Source: Saprospiraceae bacterium
Lineage (GTDB): Bacteria; Bacteroidota; Bacteroidia; Chitinophagales; Saprospiraceae
Direction: 5' to 3'
Assembly (NCBI GenBank): GCA_020627965.1
Contig: JAHDFX010000028.1
Span: forward strand, 1-38,924
DNA: 38,924 bases
Part shown: in pieces, positions 15,980 to 24,728 of the stretch
How the letters are laid out: each line of letters starts with the position of its first letter
Position numbering within the stretch: position 1 is the first letter of the stretch
Notes under the pieces: generated by a model
Database searches by the model: none
The model's input: the letters and a program-made list of their open reading frames with translations, nothing else
What the model was told of the DNA's origin: nothing
Program-made: the position numbers and the translations under genes

Positions 15980-18490
15980 TTATGGCTTGATCTGGCTAAC
16001 AATAGTAGTGTCAGTTATCTTATCGTCTTCTGCTAATAAAAATGCCTTACTCAAAACCAAAGACAAACCCCTGTCGCCTTCAAAGGGTAAAAATAGTTTA
16101 TCAGTCGCTTTTGCCCCTCCACGATCTGGAACGATACATAAATATTGGTCATTGGGTTCCATCAGGATATTGGTACTGCCAATGTGAATTTTATATTCCC
16201 GTAATTTACCTTTTACCCTTAAAAATTTGCCGTCAATTCTTGCTATATCTCTGATTTTTAGCCTTGGAACGAGCTTCTCTAAGACTTGCTTACGAGTTTT
16301 GGCGACTTCAGTGAGATCACCGAAAGAATAGGATTCCCAATAATCTCTGAATTGTGTTAAGCCGCCGTTATCTCTCCAATTGGGATCATTGCCCACACTG
16401 GCTACGCCAACAAAGAGGTCGACATCTCGCATGACTTCAGAAAAAACGATTTTAGGAATATCAACTAACTCTACGGTTTGCTGCTGTTCATTAAGAAATT
16501 TTACCTGATCTGTAGAGACATAATTAAGAATGCCGGAATCTGTATGTTCTCCTTCGGCATATAATTCATTGATCCAATATTCTGCCGTAATTCCATAGGC
16601 TTTGAGTGGCAGGATGGCTATTTCGCAATCACGCCCATCGTCATAAACTCCAAGTAAAGAATATTTCCAGCCTCGCCCATTGGCCAATGCACTGAACTGG
16701 AGTTGTTTGAGCAGATGTGCTGCCATACGATTGCTATACATACGAGTATTGATCTCGGCATCTGTGAGTATGTATACTTCACGGTAAGCTTGTTTCATAG
16801 GTTGGCGTATTTGCAGGGTTTCCAAACGATTGCGCCAGACCAATACCTGCTCTGTTTCTTCATGTACAGGGTGCCAAAGACTGACTTTTGTATTTGTGTT
16901 TGCTTTGACTTCATTGCCGCTGGCATCCTGCCATATGTCACCTTGCCTGATTACACTGACTTTGTCTTTTCCATTATCGAAACACCAGATAAGCTTATTG
17001 GCTAAAAAGCCTATTAGTCCATGTTTTACATAATATTGTTCAAATTTATCATAATCCAGTTCACGATCAGCAACATATAAGCGGTCAATTCGATTTCTTT
17101 GAGCAGTCAGTTGTTTTTTGATGTTTTTAAATTCTTCTTTGGCTTTGTTGTATTTGTTTTTGTGTTTGGTTGTGTTTTTTACAAATGCAGGTACAGTTTT
17201 TTGAATTTTACCATCAGGTTTGATCCAGCGTTGGCTGGCTTTACCAATACCTAAAAGTTCAAATTCTAGTGCATAATCATCAAATTCCAGTATTTTTCTT
17301 CCATTCTCCAATCCATAATCAGCAACGGCTAATTCCTGAATTTCTTCTGGCTTAATATTGAGCCTTTCTGCTGCTGCGTTCAGGTACTTTTGAATGAGCT
17401 TTTTAGTATTGTTTTGTCGAATGACGGTACCAAGTTGAGATAAATGACTAATGCCTAATAAGCCTTTGGTATTGCCCAGTACATATAGGCAGGCGTTTCC
17501 AACTGCACCGGAGGCTGGACCTACGCCGGGTATTTTTTTGAAAGCACGTTCTGCTAGTTGGGCTAGTAAATTCAGTGTCTTGGTATCATGAAACTGGGCT
17601 AGCGACCAAACCAATCCTTTTGCTACAGTGGCATTACCTTCTTCAAGAAAGGTGTAGTACTCATAAGTATAATTATTGCTGTGAGAAATAGAGCGTTGAG
17701 TTTTTTGCATAGGAATAATAGCTTCCAACCATTTCAATACATGATTTTTATATTTTTGTATACCTATACTGTCTACGATTTCTTTTGCTTTGGTCTGGAA
17801 TTTTTTACTGGGTTTGCCTGCATTAGCTTTTTGGGTATGGTGCAACATTTGATACAGAGCAGACTTTAATGTTGCATCCTTTACGGCTGATAATTGTTTA
17901 TTGACAAAAATACCAAAGTCGTCCTCTTCACTCATCTGGTAAGGTGGTACGCCGTCTCCATGAATGATTTTGATAATCCTGCTTTCTAGTTTTTTCATGG
18001 GTTTTGCCCAGTAATCATGGGGTGTTTTGATTTCATCCCAGGCTGCCATATCACTTATGAAATTCCTCATGTTGTCAGAAAGTCCATGTTTTTTGACATG
18101 TTTCTCCAGGTGTGTAAAAGTGTGTGCCAGCGGCCAATCAACGAAGCGTATTTTTTCTTTCGCATATTCATGGTAAGCGGTAAACAGCCCGATGAGTTCT
18201 TCTTCTGTAAATTCTATTTTTTGCCGGACTAGATTGGTCATAACCAAATACTTGGGCGAATGAGGTCCTTTTGCAGATTCTTCCACGAGGTAAAAGAAGA
18301 GTTCTTTTTTGAAAGTATTGTCTTTTGCTTTTACTTCGGCGTAGGTTTTGAGGTCGCTGAGTTTGGCTTGTTCGTAGGGGGCGATCTCTTTTGATTTGTT
18401 GTGTAATTCGATGAGTAGTCTTTTGGTAATATCGGCGTAGACTGATTTTGTGGTGGGGCTAGCTAGTAAGTCTTTTAGTTTTTTGAACAT
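15980..18490 (-). CDS. DUF4132 (MolR/YehI-like) domain protein
   Basis: The 836-residue cytoplasmic protein has no signal peptide or membrane helix. Its N-terminal half is helical and repeat-like. The centre resembles DUF4132: LVWSLAQFHDTKTLNLL, then RAFKKIPGVGPASGAVGNAC, GKASQRWIKPDGK and RQPMKQAYREVYILTDAE. The end (about 720-836: MEPNDQYLCIVPDRG, then LFLPFEGDRGLSLVLSKAF) matches the conserved C-terminal domain that accompanies DUF4132. The molecular activity is unknown. In E. coli the DUF4132 protein YehI is encoded near YehL (a MoxR-type AAA+ ATPase) and YehP (VWA). Here it lies 66 bases after batA in a MoxR-VWA cluster, so a functional link with that machinery is likely. Confidence 0.78.
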   Translation of the reverse strand: MFKKLKDLLASPTTKSVYADITKRLLIELHNKSKEIAPYEQAKLSDLKTYAEVKAKDNTFKKELFFYLVEESAKGPHSPKYLVMTNLVRQKIEFTEEELIGLFTAYHEYAKEKIRFVDWPLAHTFTHLEKHVKKHGLSDNMRNFISDMAAWDEIKTPHDYWAKPMKKLESRIIKIIHGDGVPPYQMSEEDDFGIFVNKQLSAVKDATLKSALYQMLHHTQKANAGKPSKKFQTKAKEIVDSIGIQKYKNHVLKWLEAIIPMQKTQRSISHSNNYTYEYYTFLEEGNATVAKGLVWSLAQFHDTKTLNLLAQLAERAFKKIPGVGPASGAVGNACLYVLGNTKGLLGISHLSQLGTVIRQNNTKKLIQKYLNAAAERLNIKPEEIQELAVADYGLENGRKILEFDDYALEFELLGIGKASQRWIKPDGKIQKTVPAFVKNTTKHKNKYNKAKEEFKNIKKQLTAQRNRIDRLYVADRELDYDKFEQYYVKHGLIGFLANKLIWCFDNGKDKVSVIRQGDIWQDASGNEVKANTNTKVSLWHPVHEETEQVLVWRNRLETLQIRQPMKQAYREVYILTDAEINTRMYSNRMAAHLLKQLQFSALANGRGWKYSLLGVYDDGRDCEIAILPLKAYGITAEYWINELYAEGEHTDSGILNYVSTDQVKFLNEQQQTVELVDIPKIVFSEVMRDVDLFVGVASVGNDPNWRDNGGLTQFRDYWESYSFGDLTEVAKTRKQVLEKLVPRLKIRDIARIDGKFLRVKGKLREYKIHIGSTNILMEPNDQYLCIVPDRGGAKATDKLFLPFEGDRGLSLVLSKAFLLAEDDKITDTTIVSQIKP

Positions 18491-18556
18491 AATTTATCAG
18501 TATACAGGCTTTATAAATGAAGCTAAAAATAAACATTTCTGTCCAATTACTTATAC

Positions 18557-19588
18557 TTAAGGAAGTCCTCTAAATAAGGAATAGCGAAGTATGAACTCAA
18601 GGAGGAGCAATAGAATCGCCAATCCTGCCCAGGGATAGAATATTTCATCGTAACGTTTGATGGTGGTCACTTCGATTTTTGTTTTTTCCAGTTGGTCGAT
18701 GTAATTATAAATGCCTTCCAGAACGGCTTTATTGGTGGCACGAAAATATTGTCCACCTGTCATATCTGCAATTTGCATTAATAATTTTTCATCAATTTCT
18801 ACTTTAACAAAGCCAAACATATATCGACCATCTCCCCGCCTTCTGACTGGTGCGTAGGCATCACCGCTAGAGCCGATTCCTATGGTATAGACCTTTATGC
18901 CCAATTCGCTGGCAATTTCTGCGGCAGTCATTGGCTTTACATAGTCGCCTGAATTATTGACGCCATCTGTTAGCAAGATAACTACTTTGCTTTTGGATTT
19001 GCTGTCTTTGAGTCGATTAACGGCGGTAGCCAGCCCTAAGCCTATCGCTGTTCCGTCTTCCAAAATACCACAACGTAAACCTGCAAGCATTTCTTTAATA
19101 ACTTTATGGTCCGTTGTTATAGGGCTTTGTGTGAAGGCTTCACCAGCAAAAACGGATAAACCAATACGATCATATTTTCTTTTATCAACAAATTCAGCGG
19201 CTACTTCCTTACTGGCTTCAAGGCGGTCGGGTGGGAAATCTTTTGCAAGCATACTACTCGATACATCCATAACCATAAATATATCGACTCCTTCTGCTTC
19301 TACTTTTTCTTCTGTATTGGTCATTTGAGGTCGTGCTATGGCAACTACCAAAGCCCCAAAAGCCAGCATCCGCAATATGGGCAGCAAAATTCGCAAACGA
19401 CCACGTATAGAGCTTCCTCCTTCGAAGGCTGCTAAAGTAGACATTCTGACTGTGGCGTGTCTGCGCCTGTATTGCCAGAAATAATAAAATGCCATTAAAG
19501 GAATTAATATTAATAATAGCAATAATGGACGATGCTTGAAAGCTGCATTGCCCTGAAATGTGCTGAATATGTTGAATAAGTCAAACAA
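18557..19588 (-). CDS. batA: BatA-like VWA-domain membrane protein
   Basis: The 343-residue protein has membrane helices at about 20-38, 66-86 and 317-336, with a VWA domain between the last two exposed to the periplasm. The metal-ion-dependent adhesion site is intact: DVSSS (Asp108, Ser110, Ser112). The conserved sequence around it (EGVDIFMVMDVSSSMLAKDF) is diagnostic of BatA. Bat proteins, with MoxR and DUF58 partners, are linked to stress tolerance and envelope maintenance in Bacteroidota and spirochaetes. It lies 12 bases after the BatD-like gene. The next gene would often be batB, but here it is a DUF4132 gene. Confidence 0.92.
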   Translation of the reverse strand: MFDLFNIFSTFQGNAAFKHRPLLLLLILIPLMAFYYFWQYRRRHATVRMSTLAAFEGGSSIRGRLRILLPILRMLAFGALVVAIARPQMTNTEEKVEAEGVDIFMVMDVSSSMLAKDFPPDRLEASKEVAAEFVDKRKYDRIGLSVFAGEAFTQSPITTDHKVIKEMLAGLRCGILEDGTAIGLGLATAVNRLKDSKSKSKVVILLTDGVNNSGDYVKPMTAAEIASELGIKVYTIGIGSSGDAYAPVRRRGDGRYMFGFVKVEIDEKLLMQIADMTGGQYFRATNKAVLEGIYNYIDQLEKTKIEVTTIKRYDEIFYPWAGLAILLLLLEFILRYSLFRGLP

Positions 19589-19600
19589 GTTTTTCTGATA

Positions 19601-20611
19601 TTATCTGTTATGCTTTGCTAAATTCTGGACATCCTCCTCGCTTAAGTCGCATTTGGTGGCATGGATGAATTCGTATGCTGTTTCCAATGCTTCTTCATGA
19701 ACAGAAGGTCCTGGTTTTGATTTGGCGAATTTTACCAGATCAGATGCCTGTAAAGTAGCTTCTAGTTTACTGGTTAAAGTATCTGGGAAACGTTCTTTTT
19801 GGAACCAATCCAGAATTTCTTCGGTGGTAGATTCCAGTGCGTTTATCTTATAACGACCGCCCAAATATTCCCTAAAAACAAAAGTCAGGCGTGTATAGTA
19901 TTCTTTCGTTTTATCTTGTTGCCAAAGTTTTTCTTTTTCCAGTACCTGTAACTTTTCCAGGGCAACTATATGGGGAGGTGGTATATATACTTCTTCTTCT
20001 TCAACTGGCTCTGTTTTTCTTTTTCTTCTTAAGAATATATAGATCAGCAGACCAATTAAAGCAAGCCCTCCGAGCACCATGCCCAATATACGAAGGATTT
20101 CTCCCATTGTGATTGGCTCTCTCATGATTGGTTTGATCGGGGCAACAAAGGTACTGTCAATATTCATTGTATTGACCAAGAGACTTAAAGACTGACTATA
20201 GAGCGTTTGCGTAGAACCGCCTTGTATGTAGGTGAAGGGTAGAGGAGGAATTTCATACACACCGGAATCGAAAGCAGCAACAGTGATATTTTGTTGTATT
20301 ACCAAATCCGGACGGGTATTCAGTGTGTCTATTTTTCCTATGTTTACAATTTCCAGTTTGCCCAATTGCTCATTATTGAGTTCTGGGAATTGGACTTCTA
20401 CTGCTGCCGGACGATTTACTATAAGGTGAATATCTGTCTGATCGCCAATAAGCATTACGGTGCTGTCTACTGAAGCGGAGACAGTGATACGTTGGGCATA
20501 GGCAGAAGTGGCGATGAGAAGTAGTGCAAAGCCAAGACAAACTAAATGCTTAAAGCTGTTTATGAGCTTACCTTTTTTTATGTTCATATAATATTTTAGT
20601 ATGAATTTCAT
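19601..20611 (-). CDS. BatD-like membrane protein
   Basis: The 336-residue protein has an N-terminal signal or anchor (about 20-40, ending SAYAQ). A beta-rich domain begins VSASVDSTVMLIGDQTDIHL, as in BatD-type proteins. One membrane helix follows (about 171-194), then basic RRKRK, an acidic/proline stretch (EPVEEEEVYIPPP), and a helical cytoplasmic domain with LTFVFREYLGGRY and NALESTTEEIL. It is much shorter than typical BatD (usually over 500 residues), so it may be the smaller paralogue commonly found between DUF58 and BatA. An internal ATG at residue 9 is an alternative start. It begins five bases after the DUF58 gene. Confidence 0.8.
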   Translation of the reverse strand: MKFILKYYMNIKKGKLINSFKHLVCLGFALLLIATSAYAQRITVSASVDSTVMLIGDQTDIHLIVNRPAAVEVQFPELNNEQLGKLEIVNIGKIDTLNTRPDLVIQQNITVAAFDSGVYEIPPLPFTYIQGGSTQTLYSQSLSLLVNTMNIDSTFVAPIKPIMREPITMGEILRILGMVLGGLALIGLLIYIFLRRKRKTEPVEEEEVYIPPPHIVALEKLQVLEKEKLWQQDKTKEYYTRLTFVFREYLGGRYKINALESTTEEILDWFQKERFPDTLTSKLEATLQASDLVKFAKSKPGPSVHEEALETAYEFIHATKCDLSEEDVQNLAKHNR

Positions 20612-20616
20612 ACTGT

Positions 20617-21483
20617 CTATTGTCTTCTTTTAAAGTATTTTAATAAGGCATTGACATAGGATTCATTTGTTTGAATACTGACTACGCCGGAATTGGATTT
20701 CAGGAAAGTATTTTTGAAATAAGTATAATTTCCTTTGAACCAATCTTCATATTTTTTTCGGGTCGATTTGTCAGAGCTGTCTATCCAGAGTTGCTCACCT
20801 GTTTCGGGGTCGAGTGTATGTATTAGTCCGACAGGGGGCAATTCTTGTTCGGCAGGATCATACAGATGGATGCCGGTAATATCGTGACGGCGGGCGGCTA
20901 CCCGCAGGGCATCCTCATAATCGCGTGTCATGAAATCTGATAAAACAAAGGCTATACTTCGTTTTTTAAGGAAATTATTGAGGTAACGAAGGGCTTCTGC
21001 CAAATCAGTTCCTTTACCTGCTGGTTTGTAATCCAATAATTCGCGAATAATGCGGAGTACATGAGTTTTACCTTTTTTGGGCGGGATAAATTTTTCAATT
21101 TTATCCGAAAAGAAAATGACACCAACTTTATCATTATTGGTCATGGCTGAGAAAGCCAATACTGCACAAATTTCTGTGATGATCTCATTTTTCATCTGGT
21201 TTCGGGTACCAAAAAAAGACGATGGACTTACATCTACGAGTACCATCACTGTCAGCTCGCGTTCTTCTTCAAATACCTTAACATAAGGCTGATTATACCG
21301 AGCAGTAACATTCCAGTCGATATTACGAACATCATCACCATATTGATAATCACGAACTTCACTGAAAGACATACCTCGCCCCTTAAAGGCACTCTGATAC
21401 TCACCTGAAAAGATGTGTTTGCTGAGTCCTTTTACTTTGATCTCAATCTTTCGTACTTTTTTGAGCAGTTCGCTTGCTTCCAT
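20617..21483 (-). CDS. DUF58 domain protein (MoxR/Bat system component)
   Basis: The 288-residue soluble protein shows the DUF58 hallmark YQYGDDVRNIDWNVTAR (47-63) and then a VWA-like fold starting VMVLVDVSPSSFFG, whose Asp-x-Ser-x-Ser site is preserved. GKGTDLAEAL and IAFVLSDFM mark later VWA strands. DUF58 proteins are regularly encoded beside MoxR ATPases and probably act as adaptors or substrates. It lies two bases after the preceding gene and five before the next, which indicates a single transcript. Confidence 0.93.
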   Translation of the reverse strand: MEASELLKKVRKIEIKVKGLSKHIFSGEYQSAFKGRGMSFSEVRDYQYGDDVRNIDWNVTARYNQPYVKVFEEERELTVMVLVDVSPSSFFGTRNQMKNEIITEICAVLAFSAMTNNDKVGVIFFSDKIEKFIPPKKGKTHVLRIIRELLDYKPAGKGTDLAEALRYLNNFLKKRSIAFVLSDFMTRDYEDALRVAARRHDITGIHLYDPAEQELPPVGLIHTLDPETGEQLWIDSSDKSTRKKYEDWFKGNYTYFKNTFLKSNSGVVSIQTNESYVNALLKYFKRRQ

Positions 21484-21485
21484 AT

Positions 21486-22793
21486 TTATTGTTTCAAATA
21501 AGGCTCTAGTTTGTCAAAAGGAACAGTTACTGATTGTGTGCCAAAAAGAGTGTTGAATTTTGTGCTGAAATTTACTCCGTTTTCACGTAATGTAAAATAC
21601 CTAAAAGGATTTTTTTTCAACCATTCCTTAAACAAATCATCTTTATAAAAAGGGCGTTTTTTTAATTCTTCAGCAATATAAGCTCTTACGTATTCTTGAT
21701 AAGTAGTATTACTGAGCAAAATATCACTAAGTTGAATTTCTTTATCATTTTTCAGGTCATAATTTAGCGTATAAGTCTGATAATTATCCCATGTATTGGT
21801 AAAGGTAAAGCGCATACTGATCTTTTCATCATCAAAATGTTCTATATCATACCAGCCATAAGTCCTTAATACCGACCGATCGTCAGGGGAAACCAGCCCA
21901 ATTGAATCCCTGATTGTTCTGGCTGTTTTTCGTGCATCCCGCAGCCAGAGATTATATTGTTCAAAGATTAGCCCATTTAGTTTTTTTTCGCCTTCCAGTT
22001 GAGGATAAAACACACTGATTGTTCGACTGTAATCTGTATATTCCAGACAGTGTATTCCCGCTTTTCTTTGCAATTTCATGCTAAATGGATAAGCATTGAA
22101 ATCGGTATAATAGGTACAACTGATATTATCTGTGCCCATATTATTGCAGGTCAATATGCCAGGAGTTTTCAGGTTTTGATCTTCTAGTTTGAAATCGAGT
22201 GGTTCATTATCTATTTTACTTCGGGCAAATCCTGTAAAAGTCTGAGCTTCTTTTTCAGTATAAAAACTACACTCATATTGTTTCGGTTTTGGATGCTCAA
22301 CAATAAGTACTACTTTTTTTTCATAAAGTAAACCTTCGTATACTTTCACCCATTTCCCTTTATCGCAAGGCGTGAGTTCTGTATCCTGTGGTTCTGATCG
22401 CCTGAGCGACATTGTTCCGCCTATTTTATTGGTATGATTCTGCCAGTTTGCATCAATTTCACCCGGAGTGATTGTGCCTTTTATGACGCCTGAGACTTTT
22501 CCCAGTGTATCTACTTCGTATAATTTCAACTGACTGCCATCAGCATCTCCATATAATTCAAAACGGGTATTGCTACGTAGATAAGTCGCATAACCCTGAT
22601 AAGTTTTACCATCAGAACCCAGGATGATCGTCAGGTCATGCAGGTCATTCATCATCCCTTTATAATAACGTACCCACCACAAATTGACATCTTCATCAAA
22701 CAAAGCCTTAACTTCATCTGCTGTAGCAGGTTGTCCGTATGTATAGCCTGCGAAATACAGGACAAACAATACGGCAGGGATGATTCGTTTCAT
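21486..22793 (-). CDS. Secreted protein with DUF3298-like C-terminus, inserted in the moxR-DUF58 cluster
   Basis: The 435-residue product has a Sec signal peptide (MKRIIPAVLFVLYFAGYTYG). The middle shows beta-rich repeats about ligand or peptide properties that I cannot assign (KWVKVYEGLLYEKKVVLIV, FELYGDADGSQLKLYEVD). The C-terminal 110 residues resemble DUF3298/RsiV-like domains: NYDLKNDKEIQLSDILL, then NPFRYFTLRENGVNFSTKF, and the ending VTVPFDKLEPYLK. It is translated two bases before the DUF58 gene and 53 bases after moxR, so it belongs to the transcript. This slot normally holds no gene. A periplasmic sensor or client role is conceivable but unproven. Confidence 0.78.
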   Translation of the reverse strand: MKRIIPAVLFVLYFAGYTYGQPATADEVKALFDEDVNLWWVRYYKGMMNDLHDLTIILGSDGKTYQGYATYLRSNTRFELYGDADGSQLKLYEVDTLGKVSGVIKGTITPGEIDANWQNHTNKIGGTMSLRRSEPQDTELTPCDKGKWVKVYEGLLYEKKVVLIVEHPKPKQYECSFYTEKEAQTFTGFARSKIDNEPLDFKLEDQNLKTPGILTCNNMGTDNISCTYYTDFNAYPFSMKLQRKAGIHCLEYTDYSRTISVFYPQLEGEKKLNGLIFEQYNLWLRDARKTARTIRDSIGLVSPDDRSVLRTYGWYDIEHFDDEKISMRFTFTNTWDNYQTYTLNYDLKNDKEIQLSDILLSNTTYQEYVRAYIAEELKKRPFYKDDLFKEWLKKNPFRYFTLRENGVNFSTKFNTLFGTQSVTVPFDKLEPYLKQ

Positions 22794-22846
22794 GTGTGTT
22801 GTTTTACCATTACCTCATACTCCACATCAGGCAGAGCAAGGCTGGA

Positions 22847-23881
22847 TCAAGGAACTTCTACTGTATTCAATATATGTCCAATAATGTCTTCCTGTGTAAT
22901 ATTTTCTGCCTCTGCCTCATAAGTCAGACCAATACGATGGCGAAGCACGTCATGACAGATAGAACGAATATCTTCCGGTATAACATATCCTCTGCGCTTT
23001 ATAAAAGCATATGCTTTGGATGCCATCGCCAAATTGATACTGGCACGAGGCGAACCACCATAAGCGATCAGATTTTTTAGCTTGTTTAAGCCATGCTCTG
23101 CGGGTTGGCGACTAGCAAATACGATATCCAGAATATAGCGCTCTATTTTTTCATCCATATAAACGTCACGGACAGTTTTTCGGGCTTTCAGAACCGTTTG
23201 TGCGTCTACTACTGTATTCACTTTTTCAAATGCACCACCCAGTATATTCTGGCGCATGATCTGTTGTTCTTCATCTTTGGTCGGATAACCGATTTTTACT
23301 TTTAGCATAAAACGATCGACCTGTGCCTCTGGTAATGGATAGGTTCCTTCCTGTTCTATAGGATTTTGAGTTGCCAGTACCAGAAAAGGTTCTTTCAGTT
23401 TGAAGGTTTCTTTACCAATAGTGACCTGCCTTTCCTGCATAGCTTCCAATAAGGCTGCCTGTACTTTTGCCGGCGCTCGGTTGATCTCATCTGCCAGAAC
23501 GAAATTGGCAAATACAGGTCCTTTCCTTACGGTAAATTCATTTTTAGCAGGATTATAGATCATGGTACCAATGATATCGGCAGGCAGGAGGTCGGGCGTA
23601 AATTGAATTCGGCTGAATTGCCCGCCTATGGCAGTAGAAAGTGTTTTAATAGCCAATGTTTTTGCCAGGCCTGGTAAGCCTTCTAATAAAACATGCCCTG
23701 AAGAAAGCAAACCTATCAACAGGCGCTCGATCATTGTTTTTTGTCCGATGATGACTTTGGATGTTTCGGCAGTCAAAGTCTCTACAAAGCTACTTTCTAT
23801 TTTAATCCTTTCGTTGAGTGCTTGTATGTCTACTGAACCTTGCCCGCCAAGAGGGTTATTTACTTCATTTGATAAGTCCAT
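22847..23881 (-). CDS. moxR: MoxR-family AAA+ ATPase
   Basis: The 344-residue ATPase has Walker A EGLPGLAKT (67-75), Walker B FVLADEINRAP (127-137), sensor 1 Asn173 (LATQNPIEQEGTYPLPEAQVDRF region) and the AAA lid domain. The sequence after Walker A, IQFTPDLLPADIIGT, is characteristic of MoxR. MoxR ATPases act as chaperones that remodel or load cofactors on VWA-domain partners. It heads a minus-strand cluster with a DUF3298-like gene, DUF58, a BatD-like gene and batA. A copy of the TTTAAACACGTTCT motif lies about 40 bases upstream of the ATG. Confidence 0.97.
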   Translation of the reverse strand: MDLSNEVNNPLGGQGSVDIQALNERIKIESSFVETLTAETSKVIIGQKTMIERLLIGLLSSGHVLLEGLPGLAKTLAIKTLSTAIGGQFSRIQFTPDLLPADIIGTMIYNPAKNEFTVRKGPVFANFVLADEINRAPAKVQAALLEAMQERQVTIGKETFKLKEPFLVLATQNPIEQEGTYPLPEAQVDRFMLKVKIGYPTKDEEQQIMRQNILGGAFEKVNTVVDAQTVLKARKTVRDVYMDEKIERYILDIVFASRQPAEHGLNKLKNLIAYGGSPRASINLAMASKAYAFIKRRGYVIPEDIRSICHDVLRHRIGLTYEAEAENITQEDIIGHILNTVEVP

Positions 23882-23919
23882 ATATCTAGATGTTGAACGT
23901 ATGTTTAAATATATTCAGA

Positions 23920-23937
23920 TTAAGAACGTGTTTAAAG
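23920..23937. repeat. Copy of recurrent motif upstream of moxR
   Basis: On the minus strand this reads CTTTAAACACGTTCTTAA, one base different from the copies at 8515 and 11616. It lies about 39-56 bases upstream of the moxR start and in the same orientation relative to the gene as the copies before the flippase and the 881-residue protein. The rest of the 177-base gap before recR holds no gene. Confidence 0.7.
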
Positions 23938-24058
23938 TGGAACAAAATTAATAGATTGTTCAGTATTATGGAGCCTAGTTGGAAGAGTTTTTTCGATTTA
24001 GGATTTTTTTAACGTCTATTCATTGATTTGTGAGATAATAAAGGAATAAACCAATTAC

Positions 24059-24670
24059 TTAGGTGCCATCATCATAGATTCTGCGTGAAGCTATAGAACG
24101 CCCTAATGTTACTTCATCGGCATATTCGAGTTCTCCGCCGAAAGAAATGCCCCGTGCAAGTGTTGTTACTTTTACATCGAAAGGCTGGAGTTGTTTGGAC
24201 AAATAGAAAATAGTGGTATCGCCGTCGATAGTTGGGCTAATTGCCATGATAACCTCTTTTATAGTACCAGCTTTTACCCGTTCTATTAAAGCTTCAATAT
24301 TCAGATCGCCAGGGCCAACACCTTCTATTGGAGAGATCACGCCGCCTAGTACATGAAAAAGCCCACGGTATTGATTGGTGTTTTCAATTGCCATAATATC
24401 CCGAATACTTTCTACTACACAGACTGTAGAGCGCTCTCGGGCTGTATTTGTACATATAGAGCAGACAGTAGAATCAGAAATATTAAAACAAGTAGAACAA
24501 AACTGTATGTTTTTGCGCATTTTCATAACAGTGTCGCAAAATGCCTCGGAAGTTTCTGTTGGCATATTCAGCAAATGAAGGGTCAGTCGCAAGGCTGTTT
24601 TTTTGCCAATACCAGGTAAGGTCGCAAAGGCATTGACGGAGTCTTCTATCAATTTTGATGAAAAGTTCAT
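24059..24670 (-). CDS. recR: Recombination mediator protein RecR
   Basis: RecR works with RecF/RecO to load RecA at gaps in DNA. The 203-residue protein has the usual length and parts: helix-hairpin-helix LPGIGKKTALRL (18-29), a four-cysteine zinc site (Cys58, 61, 70, 73) and a Toprim domain beginning at VCVVES (about 83) with GLFHVLGGVISP. The C-terminal Walker B-like segment includes LARGISFGGELEYAD (171-185). All key residues are present. A TAnnTTTG match (TAAATTTG, 24678-24685, minus strand) lies very close to the ATG, so the mRNA may be nearly leaderless. Confidence 0.97.
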   Translation of the reverse strand: MNFSSKLIEDSVNAFATLPGIGKKTALRLTLHLLNMPTETSEAFCDTVMKMRKNIQFCSTCFNISDSTVCSICTNTARERSTVCVVESIRDIMAIENTNQYRGLFHVLGGVISPIEGVGPGDLNIEALIERVKAGTIKEVIMAISPTIDGDTTIFYLSKQLQPFDVKVTTLARGISFGGELEYADEVTLGRSIASRRIYDDGT

Positions 24671-24728
24671 ATGCTTGCAAATTTACAATACTTCGTGGTG
24701 GTTTTATAACTATTTTTTTTACTAAATT

